Shown: positions 24,541 to 36,856 of the stretch, in pieces | Position numbering within the stretch: the first letter of the stretch is position 1 | Layout of the letters: every line of letters begins with the position of its first letter | Assembly (NCBI RefSeq): GCF_023159225.1 | Contig: NC_063164.1 | Coordinates: 71,161,300 to 71,225,299 of the forward strand | DNA length: 64,000 bases | Origin: Perognathus longimembris pacificus | Taxonomy: Eukaryota > Chordata > Mammalia > Rodentia > Heteromyidae | Reading direction: 5' to 3' | The notes under the pieces: model-generated | Databases searched by the model: none | What the model saw: the letters and a program-made list of their open reading frames with translations, nothing else | Told to the model about the DNA's origin: nothing | Position numbers and translations under genes: made by a program

Positions 24541-25823
24541 TCCTCAGCATATCTTGGTTAAAAAGCTGCAAACTAAAAGCCAAAAGCAAATCTTGAGTAC
24601 AATGAGAGAAAAATGAAACATTCTACATAAAGGAACAAAGAAAAGGACTATAGAAGGCCCCTTGCCAAAAAGAATGCATATATAAAAACAAAAGAGCAAA
24701 ACCTTTCAATGGTGCAGTAGAAATAAAGATTATCACAGAATAACTAAAACTGAAATAAATAATTGACAAGAAACCTACACTATGAGAAATGTTAAACAAA
24801 GTTCTTTATGCAGAAGCAATATGATGTCAGACCAAAATATAGGTCTACAGGAAGAAATTGAGAGTGCTAGAAAAAAAGTAAATAAAAATCAAATAAAATT
24901 ATTTTCTTCTTTTCAATTGTTGCAAAAGATACCTGAATAATTGAAGGAGGAAGAAGAGAACTACGATCCAGAGAATCAGAAACGATTAGTTAAATCTAAT
25001 CAATGCAAATTTTAGTAGAAACTATGAGCTGATGTCATCCATTTTTTAAGAAATCATTTAATAAAAGAAAAATATGCAACAGAGGTTATCTATGGTCCCA
25101 AAGCCTTCTGATTTTCAGAGTAACTCATACTAAATATAGAGAAGATCTCTGTCAATAAATGGAGAAAAGGTATTTCATGAACTATAAATGCAAACATAAT
25201 AAAAATTTCCAATAAGCTAGATACAGATGAGAAATTCATTAATCTTATGGGAAATCTATAAAAAACAGTCAGCTAGCATCATATTTAATAGTGAAATGTT
25301 GATTATGTTCTCCCTATTAAAAAAACAAGGCAAGAAACAAATACTCTTTCACCATTCCTATTTGAGACTGTACCAGAATTCTTTGCCAGTGCAATAAAGC
25401 AAGCAAAAGAAATAAAAGGCAACCAGACCCCCCCCCACACACACACAAAAATCTGTGTGCACAGATGACATGACTGTCTACAACTGCAAAGATACTGATA
25501 GAAGTAATCAAAGACAAATAAGTGGATAGATATACCATGTTCATGGGTCAGGGGGCACTATTATAAAGATGTTAATTTTACCTAAATTTATTAATTAAGT
25601 ACAACTTAAATAATAATCCCAATAGATTTTTTTTGTAGGTATTGACAAGGTAACTCTACAATTCATATGGAAAGGCAATGAAAAAGTGAAACATTGCAGA
25701 ACTTATACCACCTGCTTTCAAAGCCTATACATCACAGGCCATTAGGTCAGTGACTGGAATATTTTCAAAATCAATGAACCCTTACATTTATAGACACATG
25801 ATTTTTCACAAAAACAACAAAAT

Positions 25824-25830
<7 letters not shown>

Positions 25831-25856
<26 letters not shown>

Positions 25857-26043
25857 CAGTCCTGGGCCTTGGACTCAGGGACTGAGCACTGTCCCTGGCT
25901 TCTTTTTGCTCAAGGCTAGCACTCTGCCACTTGAGCCACAGCGCCCCCTCTGGCCGTTTTCCGTATACGTGGTGGTGGGGAATCGAACCTAGGGCTTCAT
26001 GTATGGGAGGCAAGCTCTCTTGCCACTAGGCCATATCCCCAAC
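25831..26043 (-). mobile_element. IDL-Geo dimeric SINE with TSD
   Basis: A complete reversed dimer with a T run (poly-A complement) at 25831-25854. It is flanked by caacaaaataattttt at 25815-25830 and 26044-26059. Inserted in an old L1. Confidence 0.9.
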
Positions 26044-26129
26044 CAACAAAATAATTTTTGACAAAAGCAAATTGTAGTGCTTTTAACTGGGGCTAGAAAA
26101 AAAAAAACCTGAATTTCCACATGCCAAAT

Positions 26130-26131
26130 GT

Positions 26132-26182
<51 letters not shown>
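26130..26182 (+). repeat. (TG)n microsatellite
   Basis: Nearly pure TG with one TT interruption near the start, at the tail of a reversed SINE. Confidence 0.93.
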
Positions 26183-26185
<3 letters not shown>

Positions 26186-26399
26186 GTCCTGAAGTTTGAA
26201 CTCAGAGCCTGCACTGTCTGTAAGCTTTTCTGCTCAAGTCTAATGCTCTACTACTTGAGCCAAAGCTCCACTTCTGGAAGTTTTTGGTGGTTAATTAGAC
26301 ATAAAAGTCTCATAGACTTTCCTTCCCCAGCTGAATTTAAACCATGATCCTTGGGTCTTAACATCCTAAGTAGCTAGTATTAAAGGTGTGAGCCACCAG
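26180..26399 (-). mobile_element. SINE, 7SL-like/Geo dimer
   Basis: ctggtcctgaagtttgaact, then tacttgagccaaagctcc, and aagtagctagtattaaagg. Its tail side is a (TG)n microsatellite (26130-26181). Confidence 0.75.
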
Positions 26400-27434
26400 T
26401 TTTTGACCCATTCGTTACACTTTACATAAAAATTAACTCAAAGTTGATGACAGACTCAAATATGAAACATAAAACTATGAATCTTCTGGAATAACAGATG
26501 GTCCTTTTTCAAGATTTTGGTTAGGCAAAGGATTCTTAAACACAAGAGCAAAAACCTGAATCTTTTTTTTTTAAGATGACTCTGAGAATGACACTACACA
26601 CTGACACTATTAAGAAGATAAAAGGATAAAGCACAGACTAGAAGTAACAGTAAATCACATTTCTAACCAAAGATTCATCCAGGTTATGTAAATAACTTGT
26701 AAAATTCAACAAAGAAACAACCCCACAAATGTAACTAAGCAAAATTATCTCTATAAAATTCCTATATTATAAATATTTGAGTGTGTATGTTGTTTTTCTA
26801 TTCATATATCCAAATATAACCTCTCATCGACTTTCATTTGTAACATACTATTTGACTCACTAGAAAATTCTTATCCATTAACCCTTGAAATATTTATATT
26901 GACCAAAAAATAATGTTTTCCTTAGACTCAGGAGAAGTAAATTTCCTACAATCGTTAGTAAAGACAGCACTTTTCCTATCAAGTAAACCTAGATCTTTAA
27001 ACACCAAGAAAATTTGTAATTTTCTAAAGCACCAAATGTTATCTTCTTATCTTTAAAATAATAAGCCCTAACAATGAATGACCACATGTAAGTCACTATA
27101 CTTACTTTTTCTCCTACAACCCAAACTAAACGATTCCTGAAGAAAATGATATTACTTTTCCTTTGTTTTTCTTCACTCATCACCTAGTACTATGTTTTCA
27201 TAAGTAACTGTAGAAGTAATGTGCGGTTTAACAAAATAAATTCTGCATGAAAGTATTATTCAATTTATAACTCACTTCCTCCCAAGTGAACATCTGTCCA
27301 TTTTTTCCACAAACTGTAGTTGCTCGTGATATATTTCCCACTAAAATCAAAAGAGATTTCCAGCATTATGACCAGCTTATTTCCAACAAATGAACTCTTC
27401 TTTTAACCAGCTTATTTTTCATTATAGTACACAG

Positions 27435-27595
27435 TACCTGTAGTATTAGACAAAAGATAAATAATATGTCTCCTTCCAGGAGACGTAATCTTTATGAGAA
27501 TAGGGATTTTGTCATTCTTAAGTACTCTTGTATCCCTAGCCCCTAAAAAAGTAGCACACTGTATGTGCTCAGTACATATTTGTGGAGTAAAGGGC
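27435..27595 (+). repeat. L2/MIR3-type 3' end
   Basis: tctttatgagaatagggatt, ttgtatccctagcccctaaa, gtgctcagtacatatttgtg matches the common mammalian L2-family 3' end pattern. Confidence 0.45.
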
Positions 27596-29094
27596 CTCCC
27601 AAGGCATATCTCTACCTCATTCCTGTGTATTCTTCCATAGATTCTGGCCAGCTCATAGCAGTAACACTAATGAAAACTGGAAAAAAAAATGTGTTGCTTT
27701 CCTCCTGCTTCCTGCTTCTGGGATTAGTGATCTGGTCTTGTTCCAACTTCTATGCTAACTAGATATTGAGGATAGCACATCATGAGAAGTAGCATCCTTA
27801 GCTGCTCAATGAAACACAACGGCCACCATATCAAATAGAAACAAAGAGTGATAGTCACCTCACGCTTTCAATGAAAAGAGGTAAAATAAATGAATTTAAA
27901 ACAGCACATAGGAGAGGCTGCTTTCCTGTGAAATGTGACTACTAATGCAGTCACCCACTTACTCAGTGTCAGGAAAATTGCTTTCTAGTCCAGGATCTAC
28001 CACTAACTACAACTTCACCAAGTCCTAGCCTGTTGGTTTGAAGACAGCTAACAATGCTGAAACAAAGCCACAACTTTAAGCAAGCAAGAGCTCTTGGGAG
28101 GAGGGCTGGGGAGGCCCTGGGGAAGGGTGGGGAACCAAGGGCCTAGAAGAACTCCATCAGTAAGATTTTTCAAGAGTGCATGTCCCATCCCAGAACATCC
28201 AGCGCCCACCCTCACAGCCTTAGAGTGAGTCATTGTCAGCATTACTAAGAAGAGTAAGAAATCTCAGAAATACTTAAAACTCAGCCCTTTTAAGGCCTTT
28301 GAGGAACAAGACCAGGATTTACTCTTCTCAGTGACACCTAAAGTGGAATCCAGCATAGTGTGTACCTATTTGCTATCCCAACCTCAGCTCCTTTCCTCCC
28401 TCAGCCACACCCTAGACTTTTCCTCTTGTGTTGAATATCCCCAAATTCCCATTGATGCCAGGCCTTGAAAGGCATGATGAGTCACTTGCCATTGCCTGTA
28501 GGAGGCACAAGTCTCCCAAGCTATCTCAATTTCTTCCTTGTGAACAGAATTCTGATTGTGTTGAGATATGGAACCTCAGGGAAAATAAGGCCCTCTCCCA
28601 ATTGCATAAGTCTGCTTGGACAAACAGTTGTAGCCCCCTCTTCGCTGCCTGTGACTGATTTAGCGGTGAGCTTATGACCATTCAGGCTAGTGGACTTCCA
28701 GTAGCACAGGAGACTTCTGGAGACATTTGCTTTTTCTCATCTAAAGGAAGACTAAAGAGTTAGCCCTGTCCTTCACTCTAAGTTGGATGTGAAGGCAAGA
28801 TGGAGCTCTGATCACCCCATGAAAGGTAGGGAAAACCAACTTCTAAACGTTCCTTCTAATGAAGAGCTGACTGCATTGAACCACATACACCCCAAATACC
28901 TTAAGGGAGACAGTAACATACCCTGTTTGATAATACATTGCATCAGAAAGCACTGGAGATGAAACCTTACTGCATGGTGTGGGACGTCTTTTGGCCATTT
29001 CTCCTTTACAACCTACTCATCTCTAGTTTTGATCTCAAGCATGGTTTTGTTGGGAACTCTTTACAGAGTCCCCAGCCAAACATCATTATCTCCA

Positions 29095-29210
29095 TGTTCA
29101 TTCTTTCAACTAGACTGCAAACTTCTCGAAGCAAGCACTCTCCCCTCAGGAGAGGCCCTGGTATGTGCTTTGTATGTTTTTAAGTGTTGAAGAAGTGAAT
29201 GAAAAACAAA
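29095..29210 (+). repeat. Possible L2-type 3' end
   Basis: ctagactgcaaacttctcga, gccctggtatgtgctttgt. Diverged. Confidence 0.35.
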
Positions 29211-30177
29211 ACAATGAATGAAAATTGGACACACAAGGTTCCTCCCATACCTGGGATGAATACATGACTAAGAAATGATGGCACTCAGGAAGTTTATGCT
29301 GTACTCTGGAATACAGTATATCTGCTCTACCTGCATTTTCTTTGGGGGTTTGGGAGCAAAGGCAGAGATTGTGCAGTTATTGCCTTTCCAGAACTCAGAG
29401 CTTGCTCCAGGCCTTCTTCTCCTTGCTCCCAGTTCTCCAGGTGAGATGGAGCAGTGTTTAACAATGGCTGAGCCAGATCTTCCCAAGCACTGAGAAACCT
29501 GAATAATAAGTCTACCCCGGTTGTGAGAATGTACTCTCAGTCCACTGAGACAGCTTGGCCCTGCTTTGATTCATTGTATCAATAAGACTTGCTCTGAGGA
29601 TGAAGGAAATGGAAATGGGGGCAAGTTAACTATCTATGCCTGAAGATGAGGTGCCAGCCTTATTTATTATTCCATGCTATAAGCCAGTTGATAGAGGAGA
29701 GAGAAGTCAAGATGCTTATGGGCAAGAGGTAACCCTGGAACTTCATGTAAGTGCCTAGATTTAGCTAAAACTAAAACTTTTTTTTCAGTCAATGCCTATA
29801 TTAAGTAAGGCAATTTTTAAGTGAGCAAAGTCCAATCCAAAGAGAAAAAATTCTGACCGAGTTGGTCATAGGGAGGATAGCTTAATAACAACACCCCTTT
29901 TTGGTGTGCCATACCTGAGCACTGACATCTCTCAATTTTGGTGGCCTGAAGCAAGGCCAACCATGAGCAAGCCAGGGTGGTACAGAGAGCTGCCCACCCC
30001 AAATGCATACACTTCTCCAAGGCTGCTACCATAAACCTCCCGGATCTCCCTTCTGTTCAGAAAGGTGCAGACCTCTGAAGACGCGAAGTCTTAGTTAATA
30101 CACGGGGTGGGGGTGGGGAGGGGGTGGTAACCATGCAGAAATTCACCAAGCAGCGTACAATGTACACTACAAATGTC

Positions 30178-30250
30178 ATGGAAATTGAGGCTCCGAGAAG
30201 TTAAGTAACTTACTCAAGGTCACAGAGCTGGTCACTGAAATTCAAATATC
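30178..30250 (+). repeat. MIR SINE fragment
   Basis: gaggctccgagaagttaagt, aacttactcaaggtcacaga is a clear MIR core. Confidence 0.65.
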
Positions 30251-30464
30251 ACACCATTCTACACGAGTGCCACTTTGTCACTTTATCACCAGGCATCGGG
30301 AGGTAGATAGCACCTTGCAGTCCCAACCATGCCCCAGACCCGCAGCCTTCCTTACAACCAAAGCCCCGTGGAACAGGGCAGCCAGACAGTCCCAGCTTTT
30401 CAGAGGCCCTGGGAACTACCTAGTGTGTTGGTTGTTGGTTATTTAACATCAAAAGTGAAGAGCC

Positions 30465-31260
30465 GGGCGGGTAGAGGCACCCGCGCGGGCCCTGCACTTG
30501 GCGACACAGCAGGAACGGCAGAGCCCGCTGACTCCTGGCTCCACCATCCGCCTTGAACCCCGCACAGCTCAGCGCCCTCCGCAGTAGCTTGACACCCCCC
30601 CCCCCCGCCCCGCTCCCCAGCCTCCCCTCTTCCCCAGCAGCACTGGCCCGCGGCGCCCGGGGCACAGAGAGACCCGCACAACTCCTCCCCTCCTCGGCCC
30701 CCAGCTCCCGTCCCGTCCAGCTGTTGGCAGCTCTGCCCGGTGCGGCCGCCGCTCCGGGACCTCCGCCTCTCGGACGAGTCGTGGCTCGGGCTCCGCAGGC
30801 TTCCGGCTCCCCGGGGCGCGTGGGGCGGGGCGCAGCGCATTGCCCGCCGCAGCCGTGCGGCTCCGCAGAACCCAGGCGAGGGATGGGAGTGTCTGCGGTC
30901 CCCCAAACTCACCACCATCCCCATCCCGCAGCGCCAGCCCGACTCACCTGCGCGCTCCGTGCTCGCCGGACCTCCCGGCGCCCGCGCTCCAGCCCCAGGC
31001 TCGGGCTCCGGCGCGCCCGCCCGCCGGTGGGGGGCTGGCGTTGGTAGCGGCCGCGCGGGGCGGGGCGCGGCTCCTCCCCGCCCAAGCCACCTGGGGCGCT
31101 CGAGAGGGAGCCGGGCCGGGACAGGTGAGTCCCGCCCGGAGGGGCAGCCCGGCTCCCCAGTTCCACGTGGAAAGCACGAAGATTCTCCGCAGGGTTGAGG
31201 TGAGGCAGGAGGGCAAGGGGAGCAGGAGAAAGATGGGGGCGGGCGGGGGACGCCTATTCG
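30465..31260 (-). promoter_or_regulatory. CpG island promoter, probable LYPD6B 5' end
   Basis: This is the only strongly GC- and CpG-rich stretch in the window. It contains GC boxes (GGGGCGGGG at 30822-30830 and 31057-31065), GCGGCCGC near 31047 and a C-run near 30595-30608, and no TATA box is obvious. It lies about 11 kb beyond the inferred KIF5C 3' end. In mammals LYPD6B follows KIF5C in the same orientation and starts with non-coding exons, so by synteny this is probably its promoter. LYPD6B encodes a GPI-anchored Ly6/uPAR-domain protein. No Ly6 coding exon was recognised, so the gene name rests on synteny only. Confidence 0.6.
30948..31150 (-). other. Candidate non-coding first exon of the CpG-island gene
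   Basis: On the minus strand a strong donor CGCAG|GTGAGTC occurs at 30948/30947 inside the CpG island, placed as expected for a first exon running right to left. The upstream limit is only a guess, because CpG-island transcription starts are usually dispersed. A second possible minus-strand donor (GTG|GTGAGT) lies near 30907. No open frame with a recognisable protein is present. Confidence 0.35.
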
Positions 31261-31914
31261 AAGATATCTGGGAACAGTGAGGAGGCTGGCCCCCTCAGAA
31301 AATGAACACAGAGCTTGAAAGCACGGAGCATGAAGGGCGGGAGGACAAACCCTCGAGTTGTGGGATGGAGGGCAGAGACCCTCGGGAGTGAAAACGATGG
31401 GACCAAGCATGCAGCACACTTACTTGGAGCCAGAACAACTCAGCCCTGTTTGGATCACTCCATCCTATCCACACCTCAAATGACACCCCCCCTACCCCCA
31501 CCCCACACACCCTTTAAACTAACGACACTAAGGAGCAAATAAAATAATCTCCGTGAGTGATGCCCTCCCCTTCCTGTACTGTAAACCTCGTATACGGGTG
31601 ACTTTCCAGAGCCTTAAACAAATCCAGGGCAGGGCAGGTGTTCATTTACTACCTGAAGAACTCCAGGTATGGCCCATTCTTGGGAGTTCAGCCTCATACT
31701 GCCCCCCTTCCTTCGCAGCCCAGACTTGCTCCGGCATCGTTCCTATCTGATCAAATGAAAGCCTAAGTCAAGTTGCCTGGCTTTCAAGGCACCCTTCCTG
31801 TCTGCACTACTTCCGTCCCCAACACTGTCAAAGCTGGCTCGTGGGTGGTCTACAAGCCCCCCTTTCCCCGCCTCCACCTCTATACGTGGACAAACAAATC
31901 TTTAATTTGGAATT

Positions 31915-32035
31915 GCCATAGACAAGGAAACTGAAACCGAATGTTGTCCTGCCAGATTTGCCCTGGTAGGAAAGCAAGTCCGGGACTTGGTCAACTGGTC
32001 CAGGATCCCAGAGCTGGTGACAGAGCTGAGCCTTA
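31915..32035 (+). repeat. Possible MIR SINE fragment
   Basis: gacaaggaaactgaaaccga, then cagagctggtgacagagctg. Diverged. Confidence 0.4.
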
Positions 32036-32308
32036 ACCCCCCCAGGCTTACATCACTAAAGACAGGAGAGAGGGTGGATGCTCTGACACGCTGGGAAGGC
32101 GGCAGCTAAGGAAACTCGGGCTGAAAGTGTGACTTCTGCAGAGAAGGGGCGGGGAGATGGCTCTGGATGAGACCCCATCTGTGGTCTTCCCAGGCTTCCA
32201 AGAGCAAGTGTGACCTAAGCCCCTACTTAGCATTTATTGCGGCCACCAGCAGTTTCAAAACAGACTGGTATATTTTTGTAAGAGTTTCACTCAATAAACA
32301 AATGCCAT

Positions 32309-32310
<2 letters not shown>

Positions 32311-32360
<50 letters not shown>
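32311..32360 (+). repeat. (CA)n microsatellite
   Basis: 25 pure AC units. Confidence 0.95.
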
Positions 32361-32362
<2 letters not shown>

Positions 32363-32420
32363 TGATATATAATACTGCCAGGCACACATTTTATTTCATT
32401 TATGGATTCATATCCATCCT

Positions 32421-32505
32421 GGACTGGGGATGGGGCTCAAATGTGGAGTATCTGCCTAGCTGCCTAGCAAGTATGAGATCCTGAGTTCAAACCCCAGTAC
32501 CACCT
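32421..32505 (+). mobile_element. ID-like tRNA-Ala SINE monomer
   Basis: gactggggatggggctcaa, then ttcaaaccccagtaccac and an A/G-rich tail. It resembles rodent ID elements. It is not a functional tRNA: no anticodon arm pairing was recognised. Confidence 0.6.
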
Positions 32506-33959
32506 AGAAAGAAGTAGAAGAGGAGGAGAAAGAGGAGGAACACAAGAACATCTCAAGGGTACCACAGAAATGACTGTGCAACTTTCAAGTGGCACCAAAA
32601 GCATTCTTTATTATAATGGTTTCAGAATACTTCTATGACAACATGTTAAATCTCCAAGGGCAAACATGAAGCTGTCCAGTAAAGGTGGTATCAGGGCTAG
32701 GTTGCCTGCCCTACCCCTCCTCTGATGATAAACCCAATATTTTCCAGGCCTGGATCCTTCTTCCATCACAGATGTTCCATGTACAGATGTTTAACATCTG
32801 GCTGTCCACATCACACTGGACAAGACCAACCTGACAAAAAGTTATAGGGGCTACCCCACTTGCATGTGCCATGCCAAAGCTGCTTCTCCCTTTATGATGA
32901 GCAGCCAGGCTGGTGACTGGGGGTGGAGTTGTGGTAGACCCTCCCCCTGGAGGACAGCCACAATGCCAGCAGGTGAGGATGAACAAGAGGGCCACTCTGA
33001 GTGACACACACACAAAAGGAGCCTGGCCCTTTTTATGTGTTGCTTTTAGTTAGTGAAGCTTGTGACCCACTGCGATTTAGGATCCTCCCCCTATGTGTGA
33101 TTCTGGTTGGGCTAGCCTGTTAAATGATGCCATTCAGAAAGGCCTGTGATGTTTAGCAAGGCACAAGTTCTGTCCTGGTGCCACTAGAATACCTTTCCCA
33201 CCACCTCCTCCTTTTCTTCAAGTCCTCTTCCTTTTCCCTCTTCCCTCTTCTTCCCTCAGTCTCCACCTTCTCCTAGCATTGCTAAACAGTTTGGAGGGGG
33301 GTGGTGGTGGTAATACATCGCCACTAAAAGTTCTCTGCTTTAAAAATGGCATCTGACACAGGAAAGTTTAGCACTGCTGTGAGGTGTATGAAATAATGCA
33401 TGCAAAGTGCTTAAGCAACGCAGCAACATGAAGCAGCAGCTCTGAGCACAGAGCCTCCCTATCATGGATCCGTGCCAGTGCCTGGTGAGCTCCCTCAGAT
33501 GTTACAGACACCAAGAGAGCTAGAAATGGGTACATAAACCACTGATTGACTTCTTAAGACTCTTCGATCAATTAATTGGCTCTTGCACATTACTGGGTTT
33601 GTTATTATTCATTCCTTGCTGGTGCCTAGGAAAGTGACATTGGAACTAGGTAATCTTCAGTTTCTTCTTTCCAAATAGGAAAATAAATTTTAAAAGGGCT
33701 TGATCATCACGCTATACTTACCTTCCCAATTTTTTCTTACATTTATTTAGGAGACTCAATGTATACATTATGTTAATGCTGTATAATATTTTCTCTGAGC
33801 ACATTTTCCAGTGAGTCAAAGCATATAATATTCCTAGCATAGACTACCACTCAATTAATTATAAGTAATATGGGAGTGGTATGGAAAAGAGCCAAGTATG
33901 TTAGGATTAGGAAGAGCTCCAAATTCAGGTGAATTCATCTTTATTAGGCAATCTGAATT

Positions 33960-34075
33960 TAAGCTCACTGGCTTGGAAATTAAAATTGTTGAATTCAAAT
34001 ACAATCACCACTTACAGAGTCTGTGAATGTCCCTGTGCCTCAGTTTCCTCATCTATAAAATGAGATAGTACTAAC
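33960..34075 (+). repeat. MIR SINE fragment
   Basis: tgtgcctcagtttcctcatc, tataaaatgagatagtac is a typical MIR 3' part. Confidence 0.6.
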
Positions 34076-34788
34076 AAATCAAACCAAAAAAAGCAAAAAG
34101 ATGTAAAACAGAATTATAATAACCTTTGGTAGGTGGCTACATTTTTCTCAGTACTATTCTAAATACTTGAATTCTCTTTTGAAAGCTAGCCTTAGAGTAG
34201 AAATTCTCAACCCAGGACCACAGACTTTGCACCTGGATGCAGTATTCTGTGTCTATACACACCTGTCCAGAGATGTCTTTAGATACGCAAAGAGGTATGG
34301 GCCAAGGAACGAAGTCGCTGCCAGCCAGCCAGGTTCCCCCAGGGGCTTTGGAGGCTGCCGTCTTGTTAGAGACCCCACAATGCAGGCCATGGCTCCCAAA
34401 CATCCTCAGGGACAGACTGACCCGGGTGTCCGTCTGAGACACAGGCCAGGAGAGAGTCTGACTTGGAAAAAAAAGTGGATTCTGAATAAGCCAAACAGCA
34501 CTTCTCACCTCTTGGCAACCTCAAACTCAAACACAGGTGAGAGAGCAGGCCCAGAGGTCAGACAGCTGGAAACACACCTACCCAGGAGCCTCCTTCCCAC
34601 TCCACCCTCCCAAAGGAAGGAAGAGAAATGTCACCCTCTTCTACAACCTCAGCACACACAGGCACACTCTTCAAACAAAGGCAGGCTTCCCTAAAGAATA
34701 AATAAAAATGGTGTCCATATCTGTGTTAGCCCTTTAGATTTTAAAGAAGCCTTTCTTGACATGATTGCATAGGAAAGGGGGCCCTACT

Positions 34789-34790
<2 letters not shown>

Positions 34791-34834
<44 letters not shown>
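34791..34834 (+). repeat. (CA)n microsatellite
   Basis: 22 pure AC units. Confidence 0.95.
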
Positions 34835-34836
<2 letters not shown>

Positions 34837-35617
34837 AGATTATTTGAAGGCCTGAGGCTATTTAGCTAACATATTCCAGTGACATCCTACAACTATATAG
34901 TCTTGCCCTACTTCCTAAAGCTTCAGGTGGATTAGACACTAGCCAAGAGGTTGCCTGGGGGAGAAGACAGAGGTCTGTTTGGGAGGGTGTGTGTGTGTAA
35001 GCCCCACAGCAGGAGACAGTTCCTTCAGGTAGGAGGGGAGTCTGACCTAATAAAATGGCAGGCTGGTTATCAAACTGATATTTCAGGGATGCCCAGAAAC
35101 ACAGACAAAAATCCATGATCACCTCTTGCTGTCTGTGAGACTCTCTAGTTTAGCAAGAGCAAAGAATGTGTGTGTATGAGTGTGTGTATGTGTGTGCGTA
35201 TGTGTTTCTTTAGTTTTCTTGATGTTTACCAATCTCAGAAGCCTGATGTAGAAGAAAGTTGAAATAACCTTCCCAAAGTGTTTTGGGCATCCATCTCACA
35301 TACTTGGCCAGCAAGCAGAATTTCCAAGGTAGCAGGCTGCAGCTCCATTTCCCTGAGAAGAGGACTATAAAACAATGCAGGTGGCTTCCCAGATCTGAGC
35401 TTGACCCTGAGGCTGGGCAGGAAATCAGCTCTTCCATAGCAATCCCTCAGCACTATTTTGTATACTAATGGAGTCACACAGTGGGCCAGTGCAATTTTTC
35501 TTGGCTGTCTAAAATATACTGACACTTTTCCTTGGAATTCAGAGCAAGAACTGAAGCAGGAGTGTCAATGTACAGTCTGTGCATAGAGTTGCTGGCTACA
35601 AAAATGTCCTTTCAGAC

Positions 35618-35711
35618 TTTATTATTGTTGTTTTATTACGGGGAGTTCAAACTCAGGGGCTTGCACATGCTAGGTAAGCACTCTACCTCTGCACTGAATC
35701 ATCAGCCCTTG
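35618..35711 (-). mobile_element. ID-like SINE monomer
   Basis: On the plus strand: gggagttcaaactcaggggc, ctaggtaagcactctacctc. A diverged tRNA-derived monomer in reverse. Confidence 0.5.
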
Positions 35712-35724
35712 GTGTTATATCATC

Positions 35725-35726
<2 letters not shown>

Positions 35727-35762
<36 letters not shown>

Positions 35763-35766
35763 TGTA
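35727..35766 (+). repeat. (TG)n microsatellite
   Basis: About 19 TG units with one TA interruption. A looser TG-rich stretch also lies at 35167-35205. Confidence 0.92.
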
Positions 35767-35789
35767 GACACGCACGCATGCCTGTGAAT

Positions 35790-36001
35790 GTGCCAGTATT
35801 GGGGTTTGAACTCGGGACCTGGGAATCGTTCCTGAGCCTTTCCATTCATTTTTTCTACCACTTGAGCCACAATTCCACTCTAGCTTTTTGGTGGCTAATA
35901 GCAGATAACTTTCCTTCATAGGCTGGCTTCAAACCATGATCTTCAGATCTTAGCCTCCTGAGTGGCTAGGATTACAGACTTAAGCCACCAGAGGCCAGCT
36001 C
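35790..36001 (-). mobile_element. SINE, 7SL-like/Geo dimer
   Basis: gtgccagtattggggtttga, ccacttgagccacaattcc, tgagtggctaggattacag. A (TG)n tract lies on its tail side (35727-35766). Confidence 0.75.
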
Positions 36002-36159
36002 CAATTTACTTCTCACTATCAAAGGTAACACAAATGCACTTTTCATTTGTAGGTAAATAAGGGATTATTTTCAATACTCAAGTAGAGAAAATTCTCTATG
36101 AAAACTCAAGTTTCTATTACCACTAATACATCAGCAGAATCCTTCCTTTTGGCCTGTTG

Positions 36160-36300
36160 TCCCTTCTCTCTACATCATTCTCCAGATCTTTCCACAGCTG
36201 GTGCTTTTATTCACCGAAGTCTTTTCTGACCACCTAGTTCAAAGTATCATAGCTCCCTGGTTAATTCCTCTGCAGCTATCAAATGTACTAAATAATTTTA
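36160..36300 (+). repeat. Possible L2 3' end
   Basis: ccgaagtcttttctgaccac, ctagttcaaagtatcatagc resembles the L2 3' region. Confidence 0.4.
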
Positions 36301-36579
36301 GAAAGTGCTGTTCAGTCATTTTTAATTTGTGTTGAAAGAATGAGTCCAGCTTTTCCTATCACCACCACTACCCAGCTCTGCTGAGTACAAGGCACATGCT
36401 CCGATAATAGGTGAAGGAATGAATGAATGCTAACACTTTTGCAAGAGGCTTTGAGTTCATTACCTGCAGAATTCTACACCTGTGTGAAGTGATTTGGATC
36501 TGAAAGTGAAGCAGGACTGGAGCTCTGTCTCTTCTCTGCTCCTAGGCACAGAACCAGGCAACCCCAGGAAAGTTCAGCC

Positions 36580-36705
36580 CCATGGCTAAGAACATGAACT
36601 TTGGCGCCATTTTTACCACTTCCTAGCTCTGTAGCATTGGGCTACTTAGCCTTTCTTCATTTGTTTACTGAGAATAACAGTACCTCTCATCTTTTCCTTG
36701 TAAAA
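36580..36705 (+). repeat. MIR SINE fragment
   Basis: ccacttcctagctctgtagc, gggctacttagcctttc. Confidence 0.55.
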
Positions 36706-36856
36706 GATTTCAGAAAGCACATGTAGCTCAGTTACTAGGCATCAAATAAGACACTACATGCTTTATGTCATTAGGTAATGTGCTAGAGGCATTAGGTTCA
36801 TAAAGAAAGAATAGGAGCTTCTGTAACTCCAGTCTCCAAATCCCAAAGTGATTTCA

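Larger units (their letters stand above)
24880..26740 (+). mobile_element. Old L1 ORF2 remnant, split by two SINEs
   Basis: Diverged L1 reverse-transcriptase and downstream sequence can be followed in order: aggcaagaaacaaatactct, gatgacatgactgtctaca, acaattcatatggaaaggc, then after the SINEs aaaattaactcaaagttgat and ggttaggcaaaggattctt. Two SINE insertions (25831-26043 and about 26180-26399) interrupt it. All frames are destroyed. Confidence 0.6.
26745..30175. other. Mostly single-copy sequence left of the CpG island
   Basis: It holds two L2-type ends (27435, 29095) and no convincing exon. If the LYPD6B model is right, this is its first intron. Confidence 0.45.
31265..33955. other. Sequence upstream of the CpG island
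   Basis: It contains a MIR candidate, a CA repeat, one ID-like SINE and an unassigned block at 32607-33013, where a minus-strand AATAAA (32607-32612) follows a 100-codon open frame with no recognised domain. Confidence 0.45.

Noticed and set aside
1..30000. Search for LYPD6B Ly6-domain coding exons
   Set aside because: No cysteine-rich Ly6 segment was recognised. The coding exons are probably further left, since the known gene has a long 5' non-coding part.
30439..31419. 326-codon open frame on the minus strand, and several plus-strand frames, in the CpG island
   Set aside because: Long frames are expected in GC-rich DNA because stops are rare. The translation is low-complexity Pro/Gly/Arg/Ser with no domain.
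34167..34694. 175-codon open frame
   Set aside because: No domain and no homology that I recognise; composition looks like non-coding DNA.
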